Assembly: GCA_963665085.2 (NCBI GenBank)
Contig: CAXXXS010000002.1
Location: 1,364,001 to 1,428,000 of the forward strand
Length of the DNA stretch: 64,000 nt
Reading direction: 5' to 3'
DNA from: G963665085 sp963665085
GTDB lineage: Bacteria; Bacteroidota; Bacteroidia; Bacteroidales; JAAAOM01
Under the pieces are notes generated by a model. The model ran no database searches. It was given only the letters and a program-made list of their open reading frames with translations, and was not told the origin of the DNA. Shown in pieces: positions 8,496 through 16,347 of the stretch (the first letter of the stretch is position 1; every line of letters begins with the position of its first letter). Position numbers and translations under genes: made by a program.

Positions 8496-9713
8496 TCAGA
8501 TAAGATCGTATTTCTTAAAGACCAACGCTGCTGCACCAATGCTACCGGCATCAAAAGTAAATTCAGAGTTAACAACATCACAGTCTCTTAAAGGATCTTT
8601 CAATCCTGTTGTATAAAGCGCTGTTTTAACAGAATTCCTAAAAAAATCATCAATCCTGGCGTATTTACCAGAGATAATAATTATCTCCGGATTTAAAAGA
8701 TTGATAATATTTCCAAGGGCAAGTCCCAATTTTTCTCCTTGCTTCTGCAGAAGAGTAATGGCTAGCACATCTCCATTTGTGGCTGCATCAATTATTTCTT
8801 CGTAATGAACTGAGCTATCTCTATGTTCCAGCAATAATGATTTTTCTCCTCTAACCACAGCTTCATTTAAGAATACTTCCAGCGCTTTTCCTGAGACTTC
8901 TGTATCAAGACAACCTCGTTTCCCACAGATACATAACCGGTTCTTATTACCCACAAACTGCATGTGTCCGAATTCACCAGCAAAACCAGATTCTCCTGTA
9001 ATAATTCTTTTGTTTGCTATCAGGGTCATTCCCACACCACTACTAATATTCACAATTAAAGCATTGGTAATATTTTTTGCTTTTCCAACAACGAACTCAT
9101 AAAGGCCAACTACGCGGGTATCATTCTCTACAATTACCGGAAATCCAAGCTCTTTTGAGACATATGAGGCAAAGGAAACATCATCAAACTCAAAAAAATT
9201 ATAGGTCTTTCCAAGTGAACTATTAACACGACCGGTTAAACCTATACCAATACCAATAATATTTTCATTGGAAAGTTTTGATGAAACAATTGCATCTTTA
9301 ATAAACTTACACACTTCATTGCGACAAGCTTCTGTATTTTCCAGTTTAAATTCTGAATCCTGAAACTTATATTTTATTTGTAAATCGATACTTACAATAC
9401 TGATCTGAATTTTTCCCAGTAATATCTCTACCCCAATGCTATAGAACTGTTCTCGTTTAATGGCATAAACTATCGGTTTTCTTCCACTATCCGTAGTTAT
9501 TTTTCCTTCTTCAACAACCAGATTTTGTGCTTTTAATTCGCCAATTAATCGGGTAACTGTTGGGACACTAAGTTTAACATTCTCTGCTATAATCGGAATT
9601 GTGAGCGAAACTTCTGCTTTTGACAGGCATCGAATAATTTTTAATCCCTGTTTTATTCTACGGCTTTCGTTATCCGCTGAGAAATCTTTATTTATTAACC
9701 ACTTTTTTATCAT
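8496..9713 (-). CDS. ROK-family transcriptional regulator
   Basis: 405 residues: an N-terminal winged helix-turn-helix (about 20-85, with LSVPTVTRLIGELKAQNLV) fused to a ROK sugar-kinase-like domain. The ROK domain has the glycine-rich nucleotide-site segment (IGIGIGLTGRV), the sugar-site GESGFAGEFGHM and the zinc-binding cluster C-I-C-G-K-R-G-C. Such NagC/Mlc/XylR-type proteins repress sugar genes and release DNA on binding the sugar. It is the first gene of the operon running down to the epimerase, 34 bp before the DUF4434 gene, so it likely controls its own operon. The perfect palindrome at 9756-9799 lies 42 bp upstream of its start and is the obvious operator candidate. Confidence 0.9.
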   Translation of the reverse strand: MIKKWLINKDFSADNESRRIKQGLKIIRCLSKAEVSLTIPIIAENVKLSVPTVTRLIGELKAQNLVVEEGKITTDSGRKPIVYAIKREQFYSIGVEILLGKIQISIVSIDLQIKYKFQDSEFKLENTEACRNEVCKFIKDAIVSSKLSNENIIGIGIGLTGRVNSSLGKTYNFFEFDDVSFASYVSKELGFPVIVENDTRVVGLYEFVVGKAKNITNALIVNISSGVGMTLIANKRIITGESGFAGEFGHMQFVGNKNRLCICGKRGCLDTEVSGKALEVFLNEAVVRGEKSLLLEHRDSSVHYEEIIDAATNGDVLAITLLQKQGEKLGLALGNIINLLNPEIIIISGKYARIDDFFRNSVKTALYTTGLKDPLRDCDVVNSEFTFDAGSIGAAALVFKKYDLI

Positions 9714-9755
9714 TATCCCAAATAAAAATCAGGATAAAAATAATAATTATTACAA

Positions 9756-9799
9756 ATAACAAGTCAATTAATAAAAAATTTTATTAATTGACTTGTTAT
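9756..9799. promoter_or_regulatory. Perfect 21-bp-arm palindrome, candidate ROK operator
   Basis: Two arms of 21 bp (9756-9776 and 9779-9799; the left arm begins ATAACAAGTCAATT) are exact reverse complements around a central AA. It is located in the divergent spacer between the ROK regulator (-) and the ATP-cone nuclease gene (+). The dyad fits a dimeric repressor. As RNA it would form a strong AT-rich hairpin in the regulator's leader. Confidence 0.65.
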
Positions 9800-9990
9800 A
9801 TTAAAACAGAATATCTAATCAAAAATTTTCACCATATCAATCCTAATTTAGCTTATTACAATATCAGCAAACAAAAAATATTTTATCTAACGCTAATTTA
9901 AATCAGAAAAAAACATGTTATTTTTAGCACATTTGAATAATGTATAGTTAAGAAACCTTTCTATACAATAAACTAAGACTAAGTATTACA

Positions 9991-10821
9991 ATGGAAATAC
10001 ATGTAACCAAAGGAAACGGGGATATAGTGCTTTTTAATTCTGATAAATTGAAACAGGCATTGCAATCTTCAGGTGCAGGGACAGAAGAACAAGAAAAAAT
10101 AGTACAATTAGTACAAAAAAACCTTTACGAAGGTATTTCCACCAGCAAAATTTACCGTTTGGCATTCGATCTTTTAAAAAAGGAATCATACCGGATGGCT
10201 GGCCGTTATAAATTAAAGAATGCAATAATGGAACTGGGCCCTACTGGTTATCCTTTTGAACATTTTGTTGGACGAATTTTTGAATCTATGGGATACGAAG
10301 TTGAAACAGGAATTATCGTTCAAGGAAAATGTGTACAACATGAAGTTGATGTTGTTGCTCGCAAACCCGGAGAGATGCTGATGATTGAATGCAAATTCCA
10401 CAGTAATAATAGTACAAAAAGCAGTGTTCAAGTTCCTCTATACATCAATTCTCGCTTTCAGGATGTGAAAGCTGCCTGGGAGAAACAATATGGTAATAAT
10501 TTAATTTATAGGGGTGGTGTAGTTACGAATACCCGATTCAGCGAAGATGCTGAAAAATACGGAACCTGTGTAGGATTACAAATGATTTCATGGGATTTTC
10601 CAGAAAACGACGGACTTAAATCGCGGATAGACAGAGCAAGGCTCCATCCACTTACTTCAATGATTTCTCTTACTAAACCCCAGAAACAACAGTTATTGGA
10701 AAAAGGAATTGTTTTATGCAGAGAATTGGAAGAAAATAAGATTCTTCTGCAGGAAATGGGAATTTCAGAACACAAAACAGCAAGAATTCTTCGTGAAGCT
10801 AAAAACCTAATTAAAAGCTAA
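9991..10821 (+). CDS. ATP-cone domain fused to an Mrr-like PD-(D/E)XK nuclease
   Basis: 276 residues. Residues 1-85 look like an ATP-cone (I-x-V-T-K-x-x-G ... F-x-x-x-K-L ... I-x-x-L-V-x-x ... I-x-T-S-x-I), the nucleotide-sensing module known from ribonucleotide reductases and NrdR. Residues about 88-200 form an Mrr-like restriction endonuclease domain: FEHFVGRIFESMGYEV, then HEVDVVA and MLMIECKF, i.e. the Asp ... Glu-x-Lys active site of the PD-(D/E)XK fold, and GGVVTNTRFSEDAEKY. The C-terminus (about 245-272) is a short helical, HhH-like segment. It has no methylase partner and is a single gene, so it is not an ordinary type II or IV restriction locus. Plausible roles are ATP- or dATP-gated DNA cleavage in repair or defence; this is inference. 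Confidence 0.75.
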   Translation: MEIHVTKGNGDIVLFNSDKLKQALQSSGAGTEEQEKIVQLVQKNLYEGISTSKIYRLAFDLLKKESYRMAGRYKLKNAIMELGPTGYPFEHFVGRIFESMGYEVETGIIVQGKCVQHEVDVVARKPGEMLMIECKFHSNNSTKSSVQVPLYINSRFQDVKAAWEKQYGNNLIYRGGVVTNTRFSEDAEKYGTCVGLQMISWDFPENDGLKSRIDRARLHPLTSMISLTKPQKQQLLEKGIVLCRELEENKILLQEMGISEHKTARILREAKNLIKS

Positions 10822-11153
10822 ATTCGAGAACATTTTTATTGAAATACAGATTTTTTTAACACCCGCATAACACATTAATCACCACTAAAATAACACACCG
10901 AACGGATATAGGATCGCAAGAATTTTATTTGATAAAGATGCAACTTTTCACTCCTTATTTTGTCCTATTGAAACATGTAATTATTCTATTCGGTAGATTT
11001 TTAAACTATTAAAATTATTTAAGTAGTACTTTCAACTAATTTTAAAAAATAAAAAGTACCAAAAAAGGCAATAAATTTAAAATTGCCAGACTATAATAAT
11101 ACAATTAAAAATTTTCATGCCACAACTGATTAAGAACATGAAAGGATATTTAA
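10822..11153. other. AT-rich intergenic spacer, no gene seen
   Basis: 332 bp between the nuclease gene and the VTC gene. It holds small inverted repeats, for example GGCAAT/ATTGCC near 11067-11088 and GTACTTT/AAAGTAC just before it, but no convincing promoter box or RNA gene. The promoter of the downstream operon probably lies here. Confidence 0.4.
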
Positions 11154-11930
11154 ATGGGAACAACAGCAAGAAAAAATTTTTCAAATAATATTGATTTAAA
11201 TAATTTTAAATCCATTAATCTAGAAGAAATGAATAAAGCTGCCTTTATGAGGCGGATAGATCAGAAATTTCTTCTAAACCGCAATCAATTGGAGAATATG
11301 ATTTCTGAGTTAGAAAAATCATATTATATCCTGGAAATTAACAATACCTTAAATCATAATTATTCAACTTTATACTTTGACACACCTGATCTCGATATGT
11401 ATTTGAATCATCATAATGAAAGGAAAAACAGGTATAAAATACGTCAAAGAATGTACAATAGTTCTGGAAATATATTTTTAGAAATTAAGCATAAGAACAA
11501 CAAAGGCTTCACAAATAAAACCCGAACTGAAATTGATAAAATACAGGATCATATTCCATATAAGCTATTTCAATTTATAACAGAAAACACACCATATCCG
11601 CCCTTTCTTCTAAAGCCTACAATAAAAAATGAGTTTAACCGCTTTACGTTAACAAATAGATCCCGGAACCAAAGAATAACTATTGATACCGATATAATAT
11701 TTACTTCTAACAGAAAAGAATTAATCCTTGAAAAAATTGCTGTCCTCGAAGTAAAATCTGATAAAAGCGCCATAGATAGAAGAATCTTCGATCTCCTTAA
11801 AGAACAAAAGATAAAACCCAGTGGCATGAGTAAATATAGTATCGGACTAGCGATGATACAGAAAACCCTAAAACAAAACCTCTTTAAAGAAAAAATTCTT
11901 CAGATAGATAAAATTCAGCATTTGAGCTAA
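11154..11930 (+). CDS. VTC-domain protein (polyphosphate-polymerase-like, tunnel metalloenzyme fold)
   Basis: 258 residues, no signal peptide, so cytoplasmic. The VTC/TTM-type charged strand motifs are all present in order: FMRRIDQKFLL, a YFDT strand, NRYKIRQRMY, FLEIKHKN, KTRTEI, and VLEVKSDKS near the end followed by SKYSIGL. In yeast Vtc4 this domain polymerises ATP gamma-phosphate into polyphosphate inside a basic tunnel with a Mn/Mg site. The Lys/Arg/Glu residues that line the tunnel appear retained here. It is the first gene of an operon with DUF4956, an outer-membrane protein, CotH and DUF2490. VTC, DUF4956 and CotH genes are known to cluster in other bacteria. The actual product is unproven. 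Confidence 0.85.
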   Translation: MGTTARKNFSNNIDLNNFKSINLEEMNKAAFMRRIDQKFLLNRNQLENMISELEKSYYILEINNTLNHNYSTLYFDTPDLDMYLNHHNERKNRYKIRQRMYNSSGNIFLEIKHKNNKGFTNKTRTEIDKIQDHIPYKLFQFITENTPYPPFLLKPTIKNEFNRFTLTNRSRNQRITIDTDIIFTSNRKELILEKIAVLEVKSDKSAIDRRIFDLLKEQKIKPSGMSKYSIGLAMIQKTLKQNLFKEKILQIDKIQHLS

Positions 11931-11972
11931 AAGCCTGGAGAAGAAAAATGATTCACAATTAAAATTTACAAA

Positions 11973-12650
11973 ATGACAAGTATTTTAAACAATAGTTTTA
12001 ATATGGATGCTCCCAGTCAACAGGAATTCTTAACTCTCCTAGTTAGATTTGGACTTCATATAATCTTTATTTTAATCATCGTAAAAAATCTATATTATAA
12101 ATCGAGTAAACGCAAAGATTATTTCTTTACATATCTTCTTATAAGCACCACGATTTTCTTGCTTTGCTCGGTATTAGGCAAGGTAAACCTGGAGCTTGGA
12201 GTAGCCCTGGGCTTATTTGCTGTTTTTGGTATATTACGATACAGGACAAACCAAATACCGATAAGAGAAATGACTTATCTGTTTATTGTAATTGGGATGG
12301 CAGTAATAAATGCCATGGGAAGCAATACACTTTCATTTTATGAAATCTTATTTGCAAATGGCAGCCTGATATTTTTTACATGGATCCTGGAACGCGTTTG
12401 GAAAGTAAGTCATATATCAAGAAAGGTAGTTTTGTATGATAAGATTGACTTAATTACACCAAATCACAATGAGGAACTAAAACAAGATCTCAGAGAACGC
12501 TTAGGTTTAAATATACTCAGAGTAGAAGTTGGCAAAGTTGATTTTTTAAAAGATTCCGCAAGATTAATAGTCTTTTATGAACCGGAAAACAATCGGACCA
12601 ACATGGCTGATGATATTGATAATTATCCATACGAAAATGATGAAGATTAG
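11973..12650 (+). CDS. DUF4956 integral membrane protein
   Basis: 225 residues with four to five hydrophobic segments in the first two thirds (about 22-42, 50-70, 72-90, 101-120, 122-142). The family hallmark stretch GLFAVFGILRYRT ... IPIREMTYLF lies between helices. The last 75 residues are soluble and charged and probably face the cytoplasm. DUF4956 proteins travel with VTC-domain genes, so this is probably the membrane partner of the upstream VTC protein, by analogy with the membrane subunits of the yeast VTC complex. It lies 42 bp after the VTC gene and overlaps the next gene by 14 bp, consistent with translational coupling. Confidence 0.8.
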   Translation: MTSILNNSFNMDAPSQQEFLTLLVRFGLHIIFILIIVKNLYYKSSKRKDYFFTYLLISTTIFLLCSVLGKVNLELGVALGLFAVFGILRYRTNQIPIREMTYLFIVIGMAVINAMGSNTLSFYEILFANGSLIFFTWILERVWKVSHISRKVVLYDKIDLITPNHNEELKQDLRERLGLNILRVEVGKVDFLKDSARLIVFYEPENNRTNMADDIDNYPYENDED

Positions 12651-13221
12651 AAAATTATTCTTTATCGTCCTGTTATCCTTCTGTCAAATTTTAGGATTTT
12701 CTCAGGAGAATGATAGCACGAAAGAATTATACCGGTTAAGGACAAGGCTCGATGTTTCTTATCTGTTCGGAGGACAATTATACAATGATAATTTCATCTA
12801 TAATCCGGGCTACAACATTCAATTTACAAATAGTCTCCAGTTACACAAAGATTTTGAAGTAGGAATTGGCACCGGCTACACATCTTTGGTTAACGAAAGA
12901 TTTGTTCCCATTTATATTGAAACGTTGGGTTATAAAAAAAACAAAAAAAATTCTCCGTTTATAAAATTTCAGGTTGGGTATTCATTTGGCTGGAATAACA
13001 ATACTTCTTCATTACAGAATTATAAAATGAAAGGAGGCATTTATTTTAATGCAGGAGTTGGAAGAAAAATCGAGTTAAATGAACGTTATTCTGTTCTTTT
13101 TCATTGGGGATATTGCCATCAGTTCGCAAGTTTAGAATACAACATATTTGAAGGCAGGGAATATTCAGAATCAGTAAGTTTTGATATGCTTCAAATAACC
13201 TTTGGATTAATAAAGCATTAA
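12637..13221 (+). CDS. Small outer-membrane beta-barrel-like protein
   Basis: The start is set at the ATG at 12637 (or 12640) because residues MMKIRKLFFIVLLSFCQILGFS form a good signal peptide; the longer frame from 12577 only adds a leader inside the previous gene. The mature part of about 175 residues alternates polar and hydrophobic residues in strands and has few charged helices (FEVGIGTGYTSL, SPFIKFQVGYSFGW, GGIYFNAGVGRKI, YSVLFHWGYCHQF, LQITFGLIKH), typical of an eight-stranded outer-membrane barrel. The last strand ends near the C-terminus as in OmpA/porin-like families. It probably provides the outer-membrane part of the VTC/CotH locus; no specific family was recognised. Confidence 0.65.
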   Translation: MMKIRKLFFIVLLSFCQILGFSQENDSTKELYRLRTRLDVSYLFGGQLYNDNFIYNPGYNIQFTNSLQLHKDFEVGIGTGYTSLVNERFVPIYIETLGYKKNKKNSPFIKFQVGYSFGWNNNTSSLQNYKMKGGIYFNAGVGRKIELNERYSVLFHWGYCHQFASLEYNIFEGREYSESVSFDMLQITFGLIKH

Positions 13222-13307
13222 ACACAAATTGATCCTGTAACTTTTATCTAAACGAAAAGATTTTTTGTCTGCTACAAAATGAATTATTTCTGTTAAATCA
13301 GGATAAC

Positions 13308-15548
13308 ATGAAAAATTATATACTTAAAATATACATCCTATTTTTACTATTAAACAACATATCAAGCACATCTGCCCAAAGTCTCTTAATAAATGAGGTG
13401 CAATACACAAATAGAGAAACGATAAAAGATGCTGATAATGATTCACCAGATTGGATTGAAATTATAAATGCTTGTAACACGGATATCAATTTAAAGGGAT
13501 TTAAACTAACAGACGATACAACAGAGACAAGTTTATGGACTTTTCCAGAATACATTTTAAAACCAGATTCTGTAGTATTGGTTTTCGCTTCTGGCAAGAA
13601 TAGAAAAACAAGTCCCGAATTGCATACCGATTTTAAAATAGCTGTAATGAAAGATCCTGTTTACCTCATCAATAAAAATAATTCAATTATAGATGTATTT
13701 GTTCCTTCCTGCGTTCCCCCTGATAAATCTGCTGGAAGATACCCGGACAAAACAGGAACATTTAAAATTTTAACACCGTCTCCCGGAAAATCGAATAACA
13801 CAGCTAAAGTAATTGAAATAAATTACCAAAAAGATACGCTAACAGTAGACTTAAACAGTGGTTTTTTTTCCAGTTCAACTAATATCCACTTATCAAACCA
13901 AAATTCCCAGAATAAAATATATTACTCATTAGATGGCGACGAACCGAATGATGAAGCATCGATATATAACAATGAAATTTTACTTGAGGATATTAATACT
14001 CGGGAAAATAAGTTGGCAAATAAGGTTAAATCGAATTACGAGTGTGGTGATTTAATCTCTAAAGCAAACGTACTTCGAGCCATTGTTTTAAGTGAAGGCT
14101 GTCCGGCAAGCAATGAAATAATCAACACATATTTCATCAATAAATCAGGTAAAACAAATTACGAAGTTCCTGTAGTATCAATCGTAACCGATGAAGATAA
14201 TCTCTTTGACAAAGAAACGGGGATTTACGTATCAGGCAACCACAACAATTATAACCAACACGGAAAAAAATGGGAAAAAGAAATTGCAATCGAAATCTTT
14301 ACACCTGATGGCACACAGATAATCGATCAAAATGCAGGAATGAGAATCCACGGAAGAGGTTCTCGTTCGGCAGGTCAAAAATCGCTACGTCTTTATGCCC
14401 GGAGTGAATATGGTAAAGATTATTTTAATTATCCTTTCTTTGATGAAAAACCTTCTATTGAACATTTCAAAACCTTACTTCTTCGTTCAACCAGAGAATG
14501 GTCGGGCACAATTTTCAAAGACGAATTATGCCAGGTTCTCGTGCAAGGTACCCAAATTGATTACACAGCAACCCAAACCTGTGTGGTTTTTATCAATGGC
14601 GAATATTGGGGAATTTACAGCTTACGCGAACGTCAGGATGAATATTATGTGGAAAATAATTACAACATTTCCCCTGCAAATATTGATGTTATTGGATACA
14701 ATAAATCAACTTATCAGGTTGAATCTGGCACAAAAGAGGCATATGAACTATTACTACAAAACATGGCTTCTTTAGAGCCTACAAGTGACGAATTCTACAC
14801 CTTCGCAAATAAAAGCTTTGATCTGGAAAACATAATGGATTTTTATATTGCCCAGCTTTACCTGGCAAACGTAGATTTTCCTGACAACAACAATGAATTA
14901 TGGAGATTTCAGGCTGATACCTCAAAATGGCGTTTTTTCTTTTTTGATTTAGACGGAGCTATGGTTAAAACAGGGTACAACCACTTATCAGAGTACAATA
15001 ATTTAATCGACAACCTCCAGAGATATCCTGATTTCTCAACTCTAATTTTTCGAACATTGTTACAAAATCCAACATTCAAGAATGAATTTAATGCTCGTTT
15101 TTTTCAGCACATGAATACAACTTTCTCTCCAGATAGGGTAATATCCAAAATTGATGAATATGAAACATTATACAAAACACTTGCCCCGGAACAAATCTAC
15201 AGATGGGGAAATCCCTCAGATTACAATAAATGGGTAAACAATGTTGAAATGCTTAAGTTATTTGCAATACAACGCCCATCAGTAATGACAGAACAATTAA
15301 TGAATAACTTTGGAGTTCCCTTCTCATTATACCCAAATCCGACACAAGATTATATTAATATAAATCTATTTGAAGAGTCTTCTAATATAGTTGTGAAAAT
15401 GTTTGCAACAAATGGCACCAAGGTATATGAAAATTCATTCTTTGACAATGAATTAATTTCATTTCAACCCAATTTAAAAGCTGGGCTTTATCTCTTACAA
15501 GTTAAAATTGGAGCGTTTATATATAACGAAAAAATAATTATCCAATGA
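13308..15548 (+). CDS. T9SS-secreted CotH kinase-family protein with lamin-tail domain
   Basis: 746 residues. A signal peptide (about 1-24, ending S-A-Q) is followed by a lamin-tail-like domain (about 25-110: LLINEVQYTN ... PDWIEIINA ... GFKLTDD), a chitobiase/FN3-like segment (about 195-285: KIYYSLDGDEPND), the CotH domain (about 290-640) and a T9SS type A sorting domain (FSLYPNPTQDY ... KIIIQ). CotH motifs include MRIHGRGSRSAGQKSLRL, EYWGIYSLRERQDEYYV and FFFFDLDGAM, the last containing the D-x-D expected to bind metal. CotH proteins are atypical kinases that phosphorylate spore-coat or surface proteins in other phyla. Its export suggests a surface-phosphorylation or matrix role. Part of the VTC/DUF4956 operon; it overlaps the DUF2490 gene by 4 bp. 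Confidence 0.85.
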   Translation: MKNYILKIYILFLLLNNISSTSAQSLLINEVQYTNRETIKDADNDSPDWIEIINACNTDINLKGFKLTDDTTETSLWTFPEYILKPDSVVLVFASGKNRKTSPELHTDFKIAVMKDPVYLINKNNSIIDVFVPSCVPPDKSAGRYPDKTGTFKILTPSPGKSNNTAKVIEINYQKDTLTVDLNSGFFSSSTNIHLSNQNSQNKIYYSLDGDEPNDEASIYNNEILLEDINTRENKLANKVKSNYECGDLISKANVLRAIVLSEGCPASNEIINTYFINKSGKTNYEVPVVSIVTDEDNLFDKETGIYVSGNHNNYNQHGKKWEKEIAIEIFTPDGTQIIDQNAGMRIHGRGSRSAGQKSLRLYARSEYGKDYFNYPFFDEKPSIEHFKTLLLRSTREWSGTIFKDELCQVLVQGTQIDYTATQTCVVFINGEYWGIYSLRERQDEYYVENNYNISPANIDVIGYNKSTYQVESGTKEAYELLLQNMASLEPTSDEFYTFANKSFDLENIMDFYIAQLYLANVDFPDNNNELWRFQADTSKWRFFFFDLDGAMVKTGYNHLSEYNNLIDNLQRYPDFSTLIFRTLLQNPTFKNEFNARFFQHMNTTFSPDRVISKIDEYETLYKTLAPEQIYRWGNPSDYNKWVNNVEMLKLFAIQRPSVMTEQLMNNFGVPFSLYPNPTQDYININLFEESSNIVVKMFATNGTKVYENSFFDNELISFQPNLKAGLYLLQVKIGAFIYNEKIIIQ

Positions 15549-16297
15549 AAGGAAAAAACTCAATCTCCATCATCAAAGCTTATTGGAAATGTTATAATTT
15601 TTTATGTCTCTTTTTTAAAAAATTCTTTAAAATAACCAGGAACAAACATCGTTTTTATGTTGTATTTATTTCATTTCTATATGCAACAATATTAACAACT
15701 AATGCACAAGAAATTCGTCTTGGTATGGAATATACAAAAGACATTATACCAAAACTTGAATTAACAGGGAACTTAGAATTACGAAATTCTTTCAACTATA
15801 AAAATTACTATTATCCTGTGCTGCAAATAGGAACCAGCTATGACATCTTTAAAAATATTTCATTGGGAGGTTCGGTTCGTTATTCGCTCATTCCAGAACA
15901 AGAAAAATCCAACAATGAATTCTCTTTTGAAGATTTAGATGAAAAAATAAGGTATACAGCCGAACTCAAAATAAAATCTGAAAGATTCAAAAACGATATA
16001 AAATTTAACAATCGAATAAGATATCAGTACTCGACAAAAAATGGAGAAAGGACTCACACATATCTACGATACAAAATTGGAATTGATTATAAAATCAATA
16101 AAAAAACAGAGCCTTACGTTTCTTTAGAGCCATACCTAAACATAGAAGATTGTACTATTCAAAATATCAGACTTAACATTGGTAACGAATTCGAAGCCTT
16201 TAACAGAGACTTTGATATCTATTTAATGGTTGAAGGAAAGATTAAGAAACAGATCTTATCAACATTTCATGCAATTGGTTTTACTTTTAAATTTTAG
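15545..16297 (+). CDS. DUF2490 family outer-membrane protein
   Basis: 250 residues. The start overlaps the CotH stop codon (ATGA), indicating translational coupling. The signal peptide (YVVFISFLYATILTTNAQ, ending near residue 55) is preceded by an unusual 35-residue basic leader; no in-frame start is seen closer to it. The mature part fits DUF2490: alternating beta-strands such as RLGMEYTKDI, KLELTGNLELRNSF, GTSYDIFKNISLGGSVRYSL, FKNDIKFNNRIRYQY, LRYKIGIDYKI and a final aromatic residue (FTFKF) as in barrel proteins inserted by BamA. It is the last gene of the VTC/CotH operon. Function unknown; probably an outer-membrane barrel serving the operon's product. Confidence 0.8.
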   Translation: MKGKNSISIIKAYWKCYNFLCLFFKKFFKITRNKHRFYVVFISFLYATILTTNAQEIRLGMEYTKDIIPKLELTGNLELRNSFNYKNYYYPVLQIGTSYDIFKNISLGGSVRYSLIPEQEKSNNEFSFEDLDEKIRYTAELKIKSERFKNDIKFNNRIRYQYSTKNGERTHTYLRYKIGIDYKINKKTEPYVSLEPYLNIEDCTIQNIRLNIGNEFEAFNRDFDIYLMVEGKIKKQILSTFHAIGFTFKF

Positions 16298-16347
16298 TAA
16301 AAGAACCATGATAATGTTACTTTAATCATCATAGATGAAACAAGAAT

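Noticed and set aside
9991..10240. NrdR or ribonucleotide reductase fragment suggested by the ATP-cone
   Set aside because: The rest of the protein is an Mrr-like nuclease, not a zinc-ribbon regulator or reductase.
12577..12636. Extended start of the outer-membrane protein gene
   Set aside because: The extension lies within DUF4956 and masks a clear signal peptide that begins at 12637.
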